Shown: one piece after another, positions 1-5,862 of the stretch
Numbering within the stretch: position 1 is the stretch's first letter
Layout: the number at the start of each line of letters is the position of its first letter
Assembly (NCBI GenBank): GCA_031278025.1
Contig: JAITLF010000088.1
Coordinates: forward strand, 1 to 6,059
DNA from: Treponema sp.
Lineage (GTDB): Bacteria; Spirochaetota; Spirochaetia; Treponematales; Breznakiellaceae
Direction: 5' to 3'
DNA: 6,059 nucleotides
The notes under the pieces: generated by a model
What the model was told of the DNA's origin: nothing
Seen by the model: only the letters and a program-made list of their open reading frames with translations
The model's database searches: none
Made by a program: the position numbers and the translations under genes

Positions 1-221
1 AAATACCAGAAAGTTTAGGCATACCGAACCAGCAACGCTAATTCTTTATAATACAAGTAAATACCGCAGGCGGGGCGGGAAGCATATACGAGAAACGTGC
101 AATTTTCCGTTTGTCGTAATACAGCGGAACGTTATCGACTGTAACTTTGCTATGTTTCTATCGTCCCTATCTTTTCAAGGGGTTTTGGAACAGGCGCCGC
201 TCATAATACTTTTGTCCCTGC

Positions 222-248
222 TAATTCTTATTTCCAAAACGCCGATAT
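222..248 (+). promoter_or_regulatory. candidate sigma-28 (FliA) promoter of the flagellar operon
   Basis: The sequence reads TAATTCTT, then exactly 11 bases, then GCCGATAT. The enterobacterial FliA consensus is TAAAGTTT-N11-GCCGATAA, so the -10 element matches 7 of 8 and the -35 element 5 of 8, at the ideal spacing. Transcription would start near 254-258, about 50 bases before the chosen flgN start. FlgN, FlgK and FlgL are late-class flagellar genes in many bacteria and are often read by sigma-28, so the location is sensible. No transcript start is known here. The call rests on motif match and context. Confidence 0.6.
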
Positions 249-258
249 TTGATATTGA

Positions 259-280
259 GGAAAAGGCGCCAAACTTTTCC
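259..280 (+). other. hairpin in the presumed 5' UTR of the operon
   Basis: GGAAAAG (259-265) and CTTTTCC (274-280) are perfect 7-base inverse complements around an 8-base loop. The hairpin would lie right at the 5' end of a transcript starting from the sigma-28-like promoter and just ahead of the flgN start region. It could protect the mRNA end or tune translation. No U tract follows, so it is not a terminator. Function is inference. Confidence 0.35.
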
Positions 281-303
281 TTATGACTAAAACAGAGGTC
301 GCC

Positions 304-840
304 ATGCGGTACGAACAATGCAGGAAAATATTGCTGAGGGAGTGTGAACTGGTACAACAGGCCGGGACGCTCCAGGAGCTGATACGGGACGCGGCGGTCA
401 GTCGTGAATGGACCGATTTTGAGGGCCATTTTAACGCGCTCGACGCCATTGAGGGAGAAATCGCCGTGCTGGAAAAAGAGAGGGAGGCCCTGTTCGCGGA
501 AACGGACGCCGCCGGGCCTTCCGGCCAAACGGGCGTCCCGCTTTCGGAAGCGGCCGCGCCGCCCGGCGCACCGGCCAGGGGGCGCTTTTATGTGTTTGCC
601 GCCCGCCTTCCCCTCGCGGAACGTAACGAACTGACCGCCATATACCGCAGCCTGAAGCTCGCGTCCCTCAAGCTGCGCATGTCCAACGAGTCCCTGATGA
701 ACTACCTCGGCGGGGTCAGAGCGGCGCTGGAGGGCTTTTTCGAGCTTGCCTTTCCCGGCCGGGGCGGGCGTATCTATACCATGCGGGGAACGCCCATTTC
801 CCATGATATGCGGAGCATGGTCCTCAACAAGCGAATATAA
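304..840 (+). CDS. flgN: FlgN-like flagellar export chaperone
   Basis: The product is a 178-residue, mostly helical protein. FlgN chaperones bind the C-terminal helices of FlgK and FlgL in the cytoplasm and deliver them to the flagellar type III export gate. The identification comes from position directly before flgK and flgL, from size, and from architecture: charged heptad-like helices at about 1-66, an Ala/Pro/Gly-rich linker at about 68-92, a second helical part at 95-148, and a C-terminal tail with a GRIYTMRG stretch (155-162). Sequence similarity to characterised FlgN proteins is weak, so a spirochete-specific flagellar protein remains possible. I prefer the ATG at 304 because AGAGG (294-298) sits five bases before it. 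The in-frame ATG at 283 would add seven residues but lacks a ribosome binding site. The stop overlaps the flgK ribosome binding site, which suggests translational coupling. Confidence 0.65.
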   Translation: MRYEQCRKILLRECELVQQAGTLQELIRDAAVSREWTDFEGHFNALDAIEGEIAVLEKEREALFAETDAAGPSGQTGVPLSEAAAPPGAPARGRFYVFAARLPLAERNELTAIYRSLKLASLKLRMSNESLMNYLGGVRAALEGFFELAFPGRGGRIYTMRGTPISHDMRSMVLNKRI

Positions 841-844
841 GGAG
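839..844 (+). promoter_or_regulatory. flgK ribosome binding site overlapping the flgN stop
   Basis: AAGGAG begins inside the TAA stop of the flgN-like gene and lies six bases before the ATG at 851. It decides the flgK start. The same frame stays open upstream to an ATG at 746, but that would overlap flgN by about 95 bases, has no ribosome binding site, and would add 35 residues with no FlgK character. Confidence 0.8.
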
Positions 845-850
845 AACGGC

Positions 851-2740
851 ATGACATCAACCTTTATGGGGCTTGAAATCGGCAAGCGTGGAGTGCACGC
901 CCATCAGCAGGCGTTGTACGTTACCGGCCATAACCTGGATAACGCCGCCGCTGAGGGCTATTCCCGGCAGCGGGTGGAAATGGCTGCCTTTGAGCCGATT
1001 TACCTGCCGGGCATGAACCGCGAGGAAACACCGGGGCAGATAGGCCAGGGCGTTGTAGTGGAGCGGATTGAGCGGCTCAGGGACCAACTGCTGGACAAGC
1101 GGATTGTGGCGCAGGCTTCCGCCGAAGGCTACTGGTCCGCCCGCGACCCTTATGTCCGCATGATAGACAACCTGTACCTTGAGCCGGGGCAGAATTCCGT
1201 GCGGAGCAAAATGGATGCCTTCTGGGACGCGTGGCAGGAACTTTCCACTTACCCCGCGGATACCGCGCCCCGCACGGCGGTGATTGAGCGGGGCAAGACC
1301 CTTATCGACGGCATCCACAACCGCTACCAGGGCCTCAAGGGCCTGCAGGTACAGCTTGATGAGGACATTCAGCTTACCGTGGGAAGGGTGAACGAGCTTT
1401 CCCGCCAGATCGCCAGCCTTAACGGCAAGATCCAGCGCGTCAAGGCCCAGGGGGATAATCCCAACGATCTTATGGACCGCCGCGATCTCCTCGTTGACAA
1501 ACTCTCCTCAATAATCAACGTAACCGTGGACAACCGCGACCCCGACGAATTCATGGTTCACACATCGGGAATGATCCTCGTACAGGGGCAGATAGGCCGT
1601 CAGTTTGATCTGCGCAAAGGTATCGATACCGAAGGCTATGCGCGCATCTTTTGGCAGGACACGCGGGAGGAAATACGTTTTGAAAAGGGCGCGCTTGGGG
1701 CCTTTATGGAACTGCGGGACATTACCGTTGAGCGGGAAATCCAGACGCTGGACAACATGACCATGAACTTTGCCGATTTGGTGAACGAGATACACCGTGA
1801 GGCCTACGGCATCAACGGGACCACGGGAAACAACTTCTTCTCCGAGTATCCTTTTGTAACCAACGTGAACGGCAACTACGACCGTGACGGCGATGGGGCG
1901 TTCGATTCCACTTACCTCTACCGGATGAACGGCCTTAACCCGCTGGAAGCGCAGGCCCAGAGCGGCCTTGAGGGGGTGATCACCCTTTCCGGCGCGGACG
2001 GGGAGGTACAGGTACCGTATTACGCCACCGACACGGTCTCCGACATTATTACGCGGATCAACAACTCCGGCGCGGAGGTCGTGGCGCGCCTGAATCGAGA
2101 CGGCAGGCTTTCCCTCAAGGGAACCCCGGCGGAGGCCGTGAACGGCGCGCGGGAAAATCCCGATTTTGTCATCCGCCATGTGGAAGATTCAGGCCATTTC
2201 CTCGCCGGCTACGCCGGGCTGCTCGGCGCCTCCGGGCCTGAAGGCGCTTACGACTGGGGACGGGCCGACGCGGTCACCAGCCTCCGCGGGGGGGCGGAAG
2301 ACTACGCCCTATCTCCCGTCGCCCATCCCTCAGGCTGGATCGAGGTAAATCCCGCGCTCGTGAAAGACCCCGGCTCGGTGGCGGCGGGCTTCGGCTATAA
2401 CGGCAGGGAGGCCAACCCCGGCAACGGCGAGGCGGCCGCGGCAATAGCCTCAATCAGAAACACGGCGGTTATGGTCGGAAGCCTTGCCACCTTTGACGAC
2501 TACTTTGCCGACTCCGCCGGCCGCGTCGGCCTTTTGGGCGAACAGAGCGGCAGGGCGCTGGAAACGGAAAACCTGATCATGAAGCAGCTCCACGACATGC
2601 GGCAGTCCATTTCCGGCGTGAACATAGACGAGGAACTGGCCAACATAATCCGCTACCAGCACGGCTACAACGCGGCGGCGCGGTTTATCACCACCGTCAA
2701 TTCCATGCTGGATACGCTGATCAACCGGATGGGGGTCTAA
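851..2740 (+). CDS. flgK: flagellar hook-associated protein 1 (FlgK)
   Basis: FlgK (629 residues here) is the first hook-filament junction protein. It is exported through the flagellar type III system and sits between the hook and FlgL, which in spirochetes means in the periplasm. The N-terminal helical D0 region carries the family signature GHNLDNAAAEGYSRQ at 26-40. The C-terminus (589-629) begins GVNIDEELANIIRYQ and ends in the coiled helix that packs against the N-terminus and would bind FlgN. The centre is the variable exposed region. It includes a calcium-loop-like DRDGDGAFD at 344-352 and a beta-rich segment at about 374-425 resembling the flagellin/hook 'IN' motif. Length is in the normal range, longer than the roughly 550 residues of enterobacterial FlgK. 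The reading frame is intact, and there is no signal peptide, as expected for a type III substrate. Confidence 0.95.
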   Translation: MTSTFMGLEIGKRGVHAHQQALYVTGHNLDNAAAEGYSRQRVEMAAFEPIYLPGMNREETPGQIGQGVVVERIERLRDQLLDKRIVAQASAEGYWSARDPYVRMIDNLYLEPGQNSVRSKMDAFWDAWQELSTYPADTAPRTAVIERGKTLIDGIHNRYQGLKGLQVQLDEDIQLTVGRVNELSRQIASLNGKIQRVKAQGDNPNDLMDRRDLLVDKLSSIINVTVDNRDPDEFMVHTSGMILVQGQIGRQFDLRKGIDTEGYARIFWQDTREEIRFEKGALGAFMELRDITVEREIQTLDNMTMNFADLVNEIHREAYGINGTTGNNFFSEYPFVTNVNGNYDRDGDGAFDSTYLYRMNGLNPLEAQAQSGLEGVITLSGADGEVQVPYYATDTVSDIITRINNSGAEVVARLNRDGRLSLKGTPAEAVNGARENPDFVIRHVEDSGHFLAGYAGLLGASGPEGAYDWGRADAVTSLRGGAEDYALSPVAHPSGWIEVNPALVKDPGSVAAGFGYNGREANPGNGEAAAAIASIRNTAVMVGSLATFDDYFADSAGRVGLLGEQSGRALETENLIMKQLHDMRQSISGVNIDEELANIIRYQHGYNAAARFITTVNSMLDTLINRMGV

Positions 2741-2762
2741 GGATACCACCCGGAGTAAGCGG

Positions 2763-2774
2763 CCGCTATAGCGG
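2763..2774 (+). repeat. 12-base perfect palindrome before flgL
   Basis: CCGCTATAGCGG reads the same on both strands. It lies in the 52-base flgK-flgL gap, six bases before the flgL ribosome binding site AAGGAG (2781-2786). As RNA it could form a four-pair GC stem with a UAUA loop. It could also compete with the overlapping GCGGCCGC (2759-2766), which is self-complementary too. It may be an mRNA structure affecting flgL translation, or chance in GC-rich DNA. Confidence 0.35.
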
Positions 2775-2792
2775 GAACGTAAGGAGAATGAC

Positions 2793-4055
2793 ATGAGAAG
2801 AATATCGACGGATATGCCCAACACCGACGTGCAGTATTACCTCAGGCGGCAGGAAGAGGGGCTTTCCAACATACAGTCGCGGATTGCCTCGGAGAGCAGG
2901 CTCCGCGAACTGCGGGACGATCCGCTGGCCGCCGCGCACGCGGTGCGCTACGAGTCCTACCTTGCCCGGCTGGAACGGTTTGAGAAAAACACCCGGTACG
3001 CCGGCGACCATTACAACGCGGCCTTCAACTACATGAACGAGGCGAACAGCGTGCTGCAGCGGGTACGGGAACTGGCCGTGACCGGCGCGAACGGCACGTA
3101 TAGCGGCGATGACTTGCAACTGATGGGGGTGGAGATAAACGAACTGCTTAAGGAGCTTGTGGCCCTTTCCAATAAAGTGGGGCCGGACACGCGGCAGCTT
3201 TTTGCCGGGGACAAAGTGTTTACCGAGCCGTTCCGCGTTGTGGAGGGAACCGTCGCCGACAGCGGCGGGAGCATGGTGGTCAGGGTGGAATACCGCGGCG
3301 CGGGCGCTTCACGGAAAACCGAAATAAGCGACGGGACATACCTTGACCTGGATACCGGCGGCGGCGAGGTTTTTTGGGCGGAGAAGATGCAGGTCTTTTC
3401 CAGCGTGGACGCCACCGGTTACCGGGTGAACGCGCCGGGCGCTTTCTTCCTTGACGGCGTCCGTATAGACGTCTCCGCCGGCGACACCCTTCCGGCGATT
3501 GTGGCGAAAATAAACGATTCACCCGCGCCGGTAAAGGCCTACATCGACCCGGAGAGCAAGGGCCTTGTCCTTGAGGGAACCAACGCCCACCTCATCCGCG
3601 CCGAGGATTCCGTCGAGGGGCCGGCGGCCGGAACCGCGGTATTGCGCGATCTGGGCATTATCCGGGGCAACATGGAGAACAACGCCCCCAATTGGGACAG
3701 TTCCGCGCGCGTGGCCGGCGGCTCCATGTTCGACATGGTAATCCGCCTGCGGGACGCCCTGTTCCGCGGGGATCAGGAGTTCATCGGCAGCCAGGGCATA
3801 GCGGGCATAGATTTGGCCCTGGATAACCTGGGCTTCCGGATTGCCGAAGTGGGCGGCCGGCAGGAACGCGCCGAAATGGCCTGGGTCAGGCTCAACCAGG
3901 AAATACCCGACGTCACCGCAAGTCTTGCCCGCGAATCCTCGGTCAACCTGACCGACGCCGCCACGGACCTCAAAATGATGCAGTTCGCCCATCAGGCAAG
4001 TTTGCAGACCGCGGCGCGGATTCTGCCGCAAACCTTACTTGATTTCCTGCGGTAA
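2793..4055 (+). CDS. flgL: flagellar hook-associated protein 3 (FlgL)
   Basis: FlgL (420 residues) is the second hook-filament junction protein and the direct seat for the first flagellin subunits. The N-terminus, MRRISTDMPNTDVQYYLRRQ, followed by the RELRDDPLAAAHA stretch (about 38-50), matches the flagellin-like D0/D1 helix and its conserved turn after 'DDP'. The C-terminal part (about 370-420) is the matching flagellin-type helix, with SVNLTDAATDLKMMQ ahead of the last helix. A middle segment at about 217-264, starting FFLDGVRIDVSAGD, resembles the flagellin 'IN' motif and makes the protein longer than the enterobacterial form of a little over 300 residues. The ATG is fixed by AAGGAG at 2781-2786. 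It shares the operon with flgK upstream and fliW 32 bases downstream. Confidence 0.93.
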   Translation: MRRISTDMPNTDVQYYLRRQEEGLSNIQSRIASESRLRELRDDPLAAAHAVRYESYLARLERFEKNTRYAGDHYNAAFNYMNEANSVLQRVRELAVTGANGTYSGDDLQLMGVEINELLKELVALSNKVGPDTRQLFAGDKVFTEPFRVVEGTVADSGGSMVVRVEYRGAGASRKTEISDGTYLDLDTGGGEVFWAEKMQVFSSVDATGYRVNAPGAFFLDGVRIDVSAGDTLPAIVAKINDSPAPVKAYIDPESKGLVLEGTNAHLIRAEDSVEGPAAGTAVLRDLGIIRGNMENNAPNWDSSARVAGGSMFDMVIRLRDALFRGDQEFIGSQGIAGIDLALDNLGFRIAEVGGRQERAEMAWVRLNQEIPDVTASLARESSVNLTDAATDLKMMQFAHQASLQTAARILPQTLLDFLR

Positions 4056-4087
4056 AACCGGGAACAATTAATACAGAGGAGAGAACG

Positions 4088-4528
4088 GTGAAGGTTGTGA
4101 CCAAGGCCTCAGGCCTGATTGATGTAGACGAACGCCAGAAAATCACTTTTCCCGACGGGCTGTTCGGTTTCGAGAGTTTCAAAGAATACGTGCTGCTGGA
4201 CGCCGACCGCCAGCCCTTTTACTGGCTGCAGTCCCTGGACCTGGAGCGGGTGGCCTTTATACTGGTGAACCCCTTCCTTTTCAGGAGCGATTACGAGGTG
4301 AACATCAGCAACGAGGAAATGGCGGAAATCGGCATTTATTCCCCGGAAAAGGCGCTGATCTTTTCGATAGTGACCGTCCCGCCCGACGGCCCCATGACCG
4401 CCAACCTGCAGGGGCCGCTCGTTATCAACCGGGAAACCAGGACAGGCTTGCAGGCAGTTCTCGCGGACGCCCGCTGGAAAACCAAACACGACATCATGGC
4501 TGAACTGGCCGGCGCGGGGAAACCATAA
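4088..4528 (+). CDS. fliW: flagellar assembly factor FliW
   Basis: FliW (146 residues) binds free flagellin in the cytoplasm and, when released, binds CsrA and relieves CsrA repression of flagellin translation. This three-part switch is best known from Bacillus subtilis. Family marks are FPDGLFGFE at 21-29, the FILVNPFLF strand at 57-65, and [20 protein letters not shown] at about 95-114, all at usual places in a protein of usual length. Translation starts at GTG, chosen because AGAGGAG (4075-4081) lies six bases before it and because the encoded N-terminus fits the family. The TAA stop shares one base with the ATG of csrA (TAATG), so the two antagonists are probably made in a coupled way. 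Confidence 0.95.
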   Translation: MKVVTKASGLIDVDERQKITFPDGLFGFESFKEYVLLDADRQPFYWLQSLDLERVAFILVNPFLFRSDYEVNISNEEMAEIGIYSPEKALIFSIVTVPPDGPMTANLQGPLVINRETRTGLQAVLADARWKTKHDIMAELAGAGKP

Positions 4529-4764
4529 TGCTCATACTCTCCAGAAAAGTCAACGAAAAAATCATGATAGGGGATGATATTTCCGTCTCCATCATCGAAG
4601 TGCGCGGCGATCAGGTGCGGCTGGGCGTGGACGCCCCCAAAACGGTCAAAGTGTTCCGTCAGGAAGTATTCGACGCCATCAGGGCGGAAAACAAAGCCGC
4701 TTCGGAATCCGCGCCCGCCCTTCCCCCGCTGGACTTCGGCGGCGCGCGCCGCGAAGTTTTGTAA
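4528..4764 (+). CDS. csrA: carbon storage / flagellin translation regulator CsrA
   Basis: CsrA is a small dimeric RNA-binding protein that blocks translation by covering GGA motifs at ribosome binding sites. Beside fliW its expected main target is flagellin mRNA. The start [20 protein letters not shown] and the stretch [14 protein letters not shown] followed by VFRQEVF are canonical. RNA-contact residues L4, R6, V42 and R44 are present. Position 7 is Lys where E. coli has Arg, and position 43 is Phe where His is common. The core ends near residue 50, and a flexible Ala/Pro-containing tail runs to 78, longer than the 61-residue E. coli protein. The start overlaps the fliW stop by one base, with no separate strong ribosome binding site, so translation likely depends on re-initiation after fliW. 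Confidence 0.97.
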   Translation: MLILSRKVNEKIMIGDDISVSIIEVRGDQVRLGVDAPKTVKVFRQEVFDAIRAENKAASESAPALPPLDFGGARREVL

Positions 4765-4768
4765 GCGC

Positions 4769-4855
4769 GGCCGGCGGCATAATTCGCGGAACATGTAACC
4801 GGGCCCGTGTTTTTCCCTCTTTTCCATTCCCTCGGTTTCCCCTTGGCCGCCGGCC
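4769..4855 (+). repeat. 10-base GC-rich inverted repeat spanning the csrA downstream region
   Basis: GGCCGGCGGC (4769-4778) and GCCGCCGGCC (4846-4855) are perfect inverse complements separated by 67 bases. Between them are a GGGCCC palindrome and a pyrimidine-rich run (about 4809-4842). In the csrA mRNA the arms could close a long-range stem just before the terminator hairpin. It may be 3' UTR structure or chance in GC-rich DNA. Confidence 0.3.
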
Positions 4856-4888
4856 CAAACCGTACTACGCTGTTCCTCATGAAACCGC

Positions 4889-4917
4889 GCCCCCGGCGGC
4901 AATGCCGGGGGCTTATT
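4889..4917 (+). terminator. probable rho-independent terminator after csrA
   Basis: GCCCCCGGC (4889-4897) and GCCGGGGGC (4904-4912) form a perfect 9-pair GC stem with a six-base loop, followed by TTATT. The stem is strong but the U tract is short and interrupted. It lies 125 bases after the csrA stop and about 30 bases before the lipoprotein start, so it plausibly ends the flagellar operon. A weak promoter-like pair (TTGGCC at 4844, TACGCT at 4866) lies before it. If that is used, the hairpin would instead sit in the lipoprotein leader. Confidence 0.55.
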
Positions 4918-4941
4918 CATATCACATTACAGGAGATACCA

Positions 4942-5735
4942 ATGCGGAAACACCAATGGTTTACCAAGGCCGCCGTACTCGCGGCGGCGCTGCTTGCCTC
5001 CTGCGCGACAACAATGGAAGGCGGCGGCGATCCTTCCCTTGAGGAGGCGATAGCGCAATCCGCCGTTGAAATGGCGGCCAAACTGCCGGAGGGGACGCGG
5101 GTGGCGATTGTGGCCTTCGCCTCCCCCACGGGAACCTTTCGGACTATATCATGGACGAGGTAACCGGGGCGCTGGTGGACGGGCGCCTTGAGGTGGCGGA
5201 CCGGAACAACCTGGAATACGTGTATAAGGAGCTTAACTTTCAGATGTCCGGGGAGGTAAGCGACCAGACCGCCGTAAGCGTCGGCAAATTCCTGGGGGCG
5301 CGGTACGTTATTACCGGGGAGCTTTTGCACATCGGGGGCAGGTACCGCTACCGGCTCGACGGGATAAACACGGAGACCGCGGTACACGAAAGCTCCACCC
5401 GGCTTAACGTGCGGGGAGGCCGTGACTTTGAGCGGATGCTTGCCGCCCTGCGGAAAGCCGCGCCGGTAATTCGGGCCGCGTCCTACAGGACGGGCGGGAC
5501 GCCGAAGACCGCCGGGACTTTTCTTGACCGGGGCATTGCCTTTGCCGTCCGGGGGGAATACGATCTGGCCGTCGCGGACTTTAGCGAGGCGATTGACCGT
5601 GACCCGGACTTGTGGGCCGCGTGGATGCTGAGGGGCAGGGCATGGTACGCCGGCGCGTCCCGTGTAACCGGCGTGGGCGATAATTTCAGCAGTGTTGGTA
5701 CGACAGTTATTGGAATTGATAAAACGGGGCTGTAA
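4942..5735 (+). pseudogene. frameshifted CsgG/LpoB-like TPR lipoprotein
   Basis: The start at 4942 follows AGGAGA (4931-4936). The first frame encodes a lipoprotein signal: basic N-terminus, hydrophobic run 10-20, and lipobox LASC with Cys at 21. It continues to RVAIVAFASPTGTF (53-66) and then goes wrong, ending at 5163. From about 5142 the next frame continues the same protein (SDYIMDEVTGALVDGR and so on) to 5735, so one T appears to be missing from the run at 5137-5139. Restored, the protein would be about 264 residues: signal, CsgG/LpoB-like alpha-beta domain (about 53-170), and one TPR at about 191-224 (AGTFLDRGIAFAVRGEYDLA onward). A second TPR is begun but lost near the end. Such proteins sit on the periplasmic face of a membrane, and their role here is unknown. 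No ribosome binding site precedes the ATG at 5151, so separate translation of the second half is unlikely. A sequencing error is a real alternative. Confidence 0.75.
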
Positions 5736-5811
5736 AAGAAGTCCCCGATTCGGCGGGAGGGCGCCGGCCCGCTTCAGACCGGTTGTGCCCTGACGGCCAG
5801 ACCCTAACGAC

Positions 5812-5846
5812 AAAAAAAGCCGGGGAATTCCAACGGAACCCCCCGG
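5812..5846 (-). terminator. minus-strand rho-independent terminator-like hairpin
   Basis: Read on the minus strand, CCGGGGGGTTCC pairs with GGAATTCCCCGG over a three-base GTT loop: twelve pairs, of which two are G-U wobbles. One C and then seven T follow. This is a textbook terminator shape for leftward transcripts. On the plus strand the same stem has two A-C mismatches and no U tract, so it would not work well as a rightward terminator. It probably blocks antisense or outward transcription at the left end of the mobile element. Confidence 0.6.
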
Positions 5847-5850
5847 TTGC

Positions 5851-5856
5851 TATACT
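5851..5856 (+). promoter_or_regulatory. possible -10 box of the transposase promoter
   Basis: TATACT matches the sigma-70 -10 consensus at 5 of 6. At 17-base spacing the -35 position reads TTCCAA (5828-5833), only 3 of 6, and lies inside the terminator-like hairpin. Transcription would begin near 5862-5864, at or beside the ATG, which would make the mRNA leaderless. No ribosome binding site is visible upstream, which agrees with that reading. Confidence 0.3.
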
Positions 5857-5862
5857 GGGTAT

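Larger units (their letters stand above)
1..303. other. intergenic leader upstream of the flagellar operon
   Basis: This stretch is visibly richer in A and T than the genes that follow, and I find no supported coding region on either strand. The long minus-strand open frame that reaches into it from the flgN side is a shadow of that gene. It contains a candidate sigma-28 promoter (222-248) and a leader hairpin (259-280). It also has a near-identical 12-base direct repeat (187-198 and 259-270, one mismatch) and a 9-base inverted repeat (182-190 with 232-240). A TATAAT hexamer lies at 47-52, but no convincing -35 box sits at the right distance. The upstream gene is outside the window, so the end of its transcript cannot be judged. 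Confidence 0.7.
5736..5862. other. spacer between the broken lipoprotein gene and the transposase
   Basis: No gene is supported here. The first half is GC-rich with several short self-complementary stretches. The second half holds the minus-strand terminator-like hairpin and a TATACT box directly before the transposase. The left end of the insertion element should lie in or just before this stretch, but its terminal repeat cannot be identified without the right end. Confidence 0.5.

Noticed and set aside
47..52. TATAAT as a sigma-70 promoter
   Set aside because: No acceptable -35 hexamer at 16-18 bases upstream, and it is some 250 bases from the first gene. The hexamer alone in AT-rich DNA is not enough.
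283..303. flgN start at ATG 283
   Set aside because: No Shine-Dalgarno sequence precedes it, and the region just upstream is the 3' arm of a hairpin. ATG 304 has AGAGG five bases before it. The longer form cannot be fully excluded.
746..850. Upstream-extended start for flgK at 746
   Set aside because: The added 35 residues overlap flgN in another frame, have no ribosome binding site and no family similarity. The ATG at 851 has AAGGAG at the right distance and gives a canonical FlgK N-terminus.
175..885. Minus-strand open frame of 236 codons opposite the flgN-like gene
   Set aside because: Low-complexity Arg/Gly/Pro-rich translation typical of an antisense shadow. The plus strand has operon context and a ribosome binding site.
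5130..5142. Programmed -1 ribosomal frameshift in the lipoprotein gene
   Set aside because: The sequence around the TTT run does not form an X-XXY-YYZ slippery heptamer in frame, and no clear downstream stimulatory structure is visible.
5151..5735. Independent gene starting at ATG 5151
   Set aside because: No ribosome binding site, and it begins mid-domain. The preceding frame supplies exactly the missing N-terminal strand and lipoprotein signal, so it is the second half of a frameshifted gene.
5725..5747. CGGGG / CCCCG hairpin as terminator of the lipoprotein gene
   Set aside because: Only five pairs around a 13-base loop and no U tract after it, so it is too weak to call.
4917..5813. Long minus-strand open frame opposite the lipoprotein gene (298 codons)
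   Set aside because: It has no recognisable domain and is explained as a GC-rich antisense shadow. The plus strand carries a signal peptide, CsgG-like domain and TPR.
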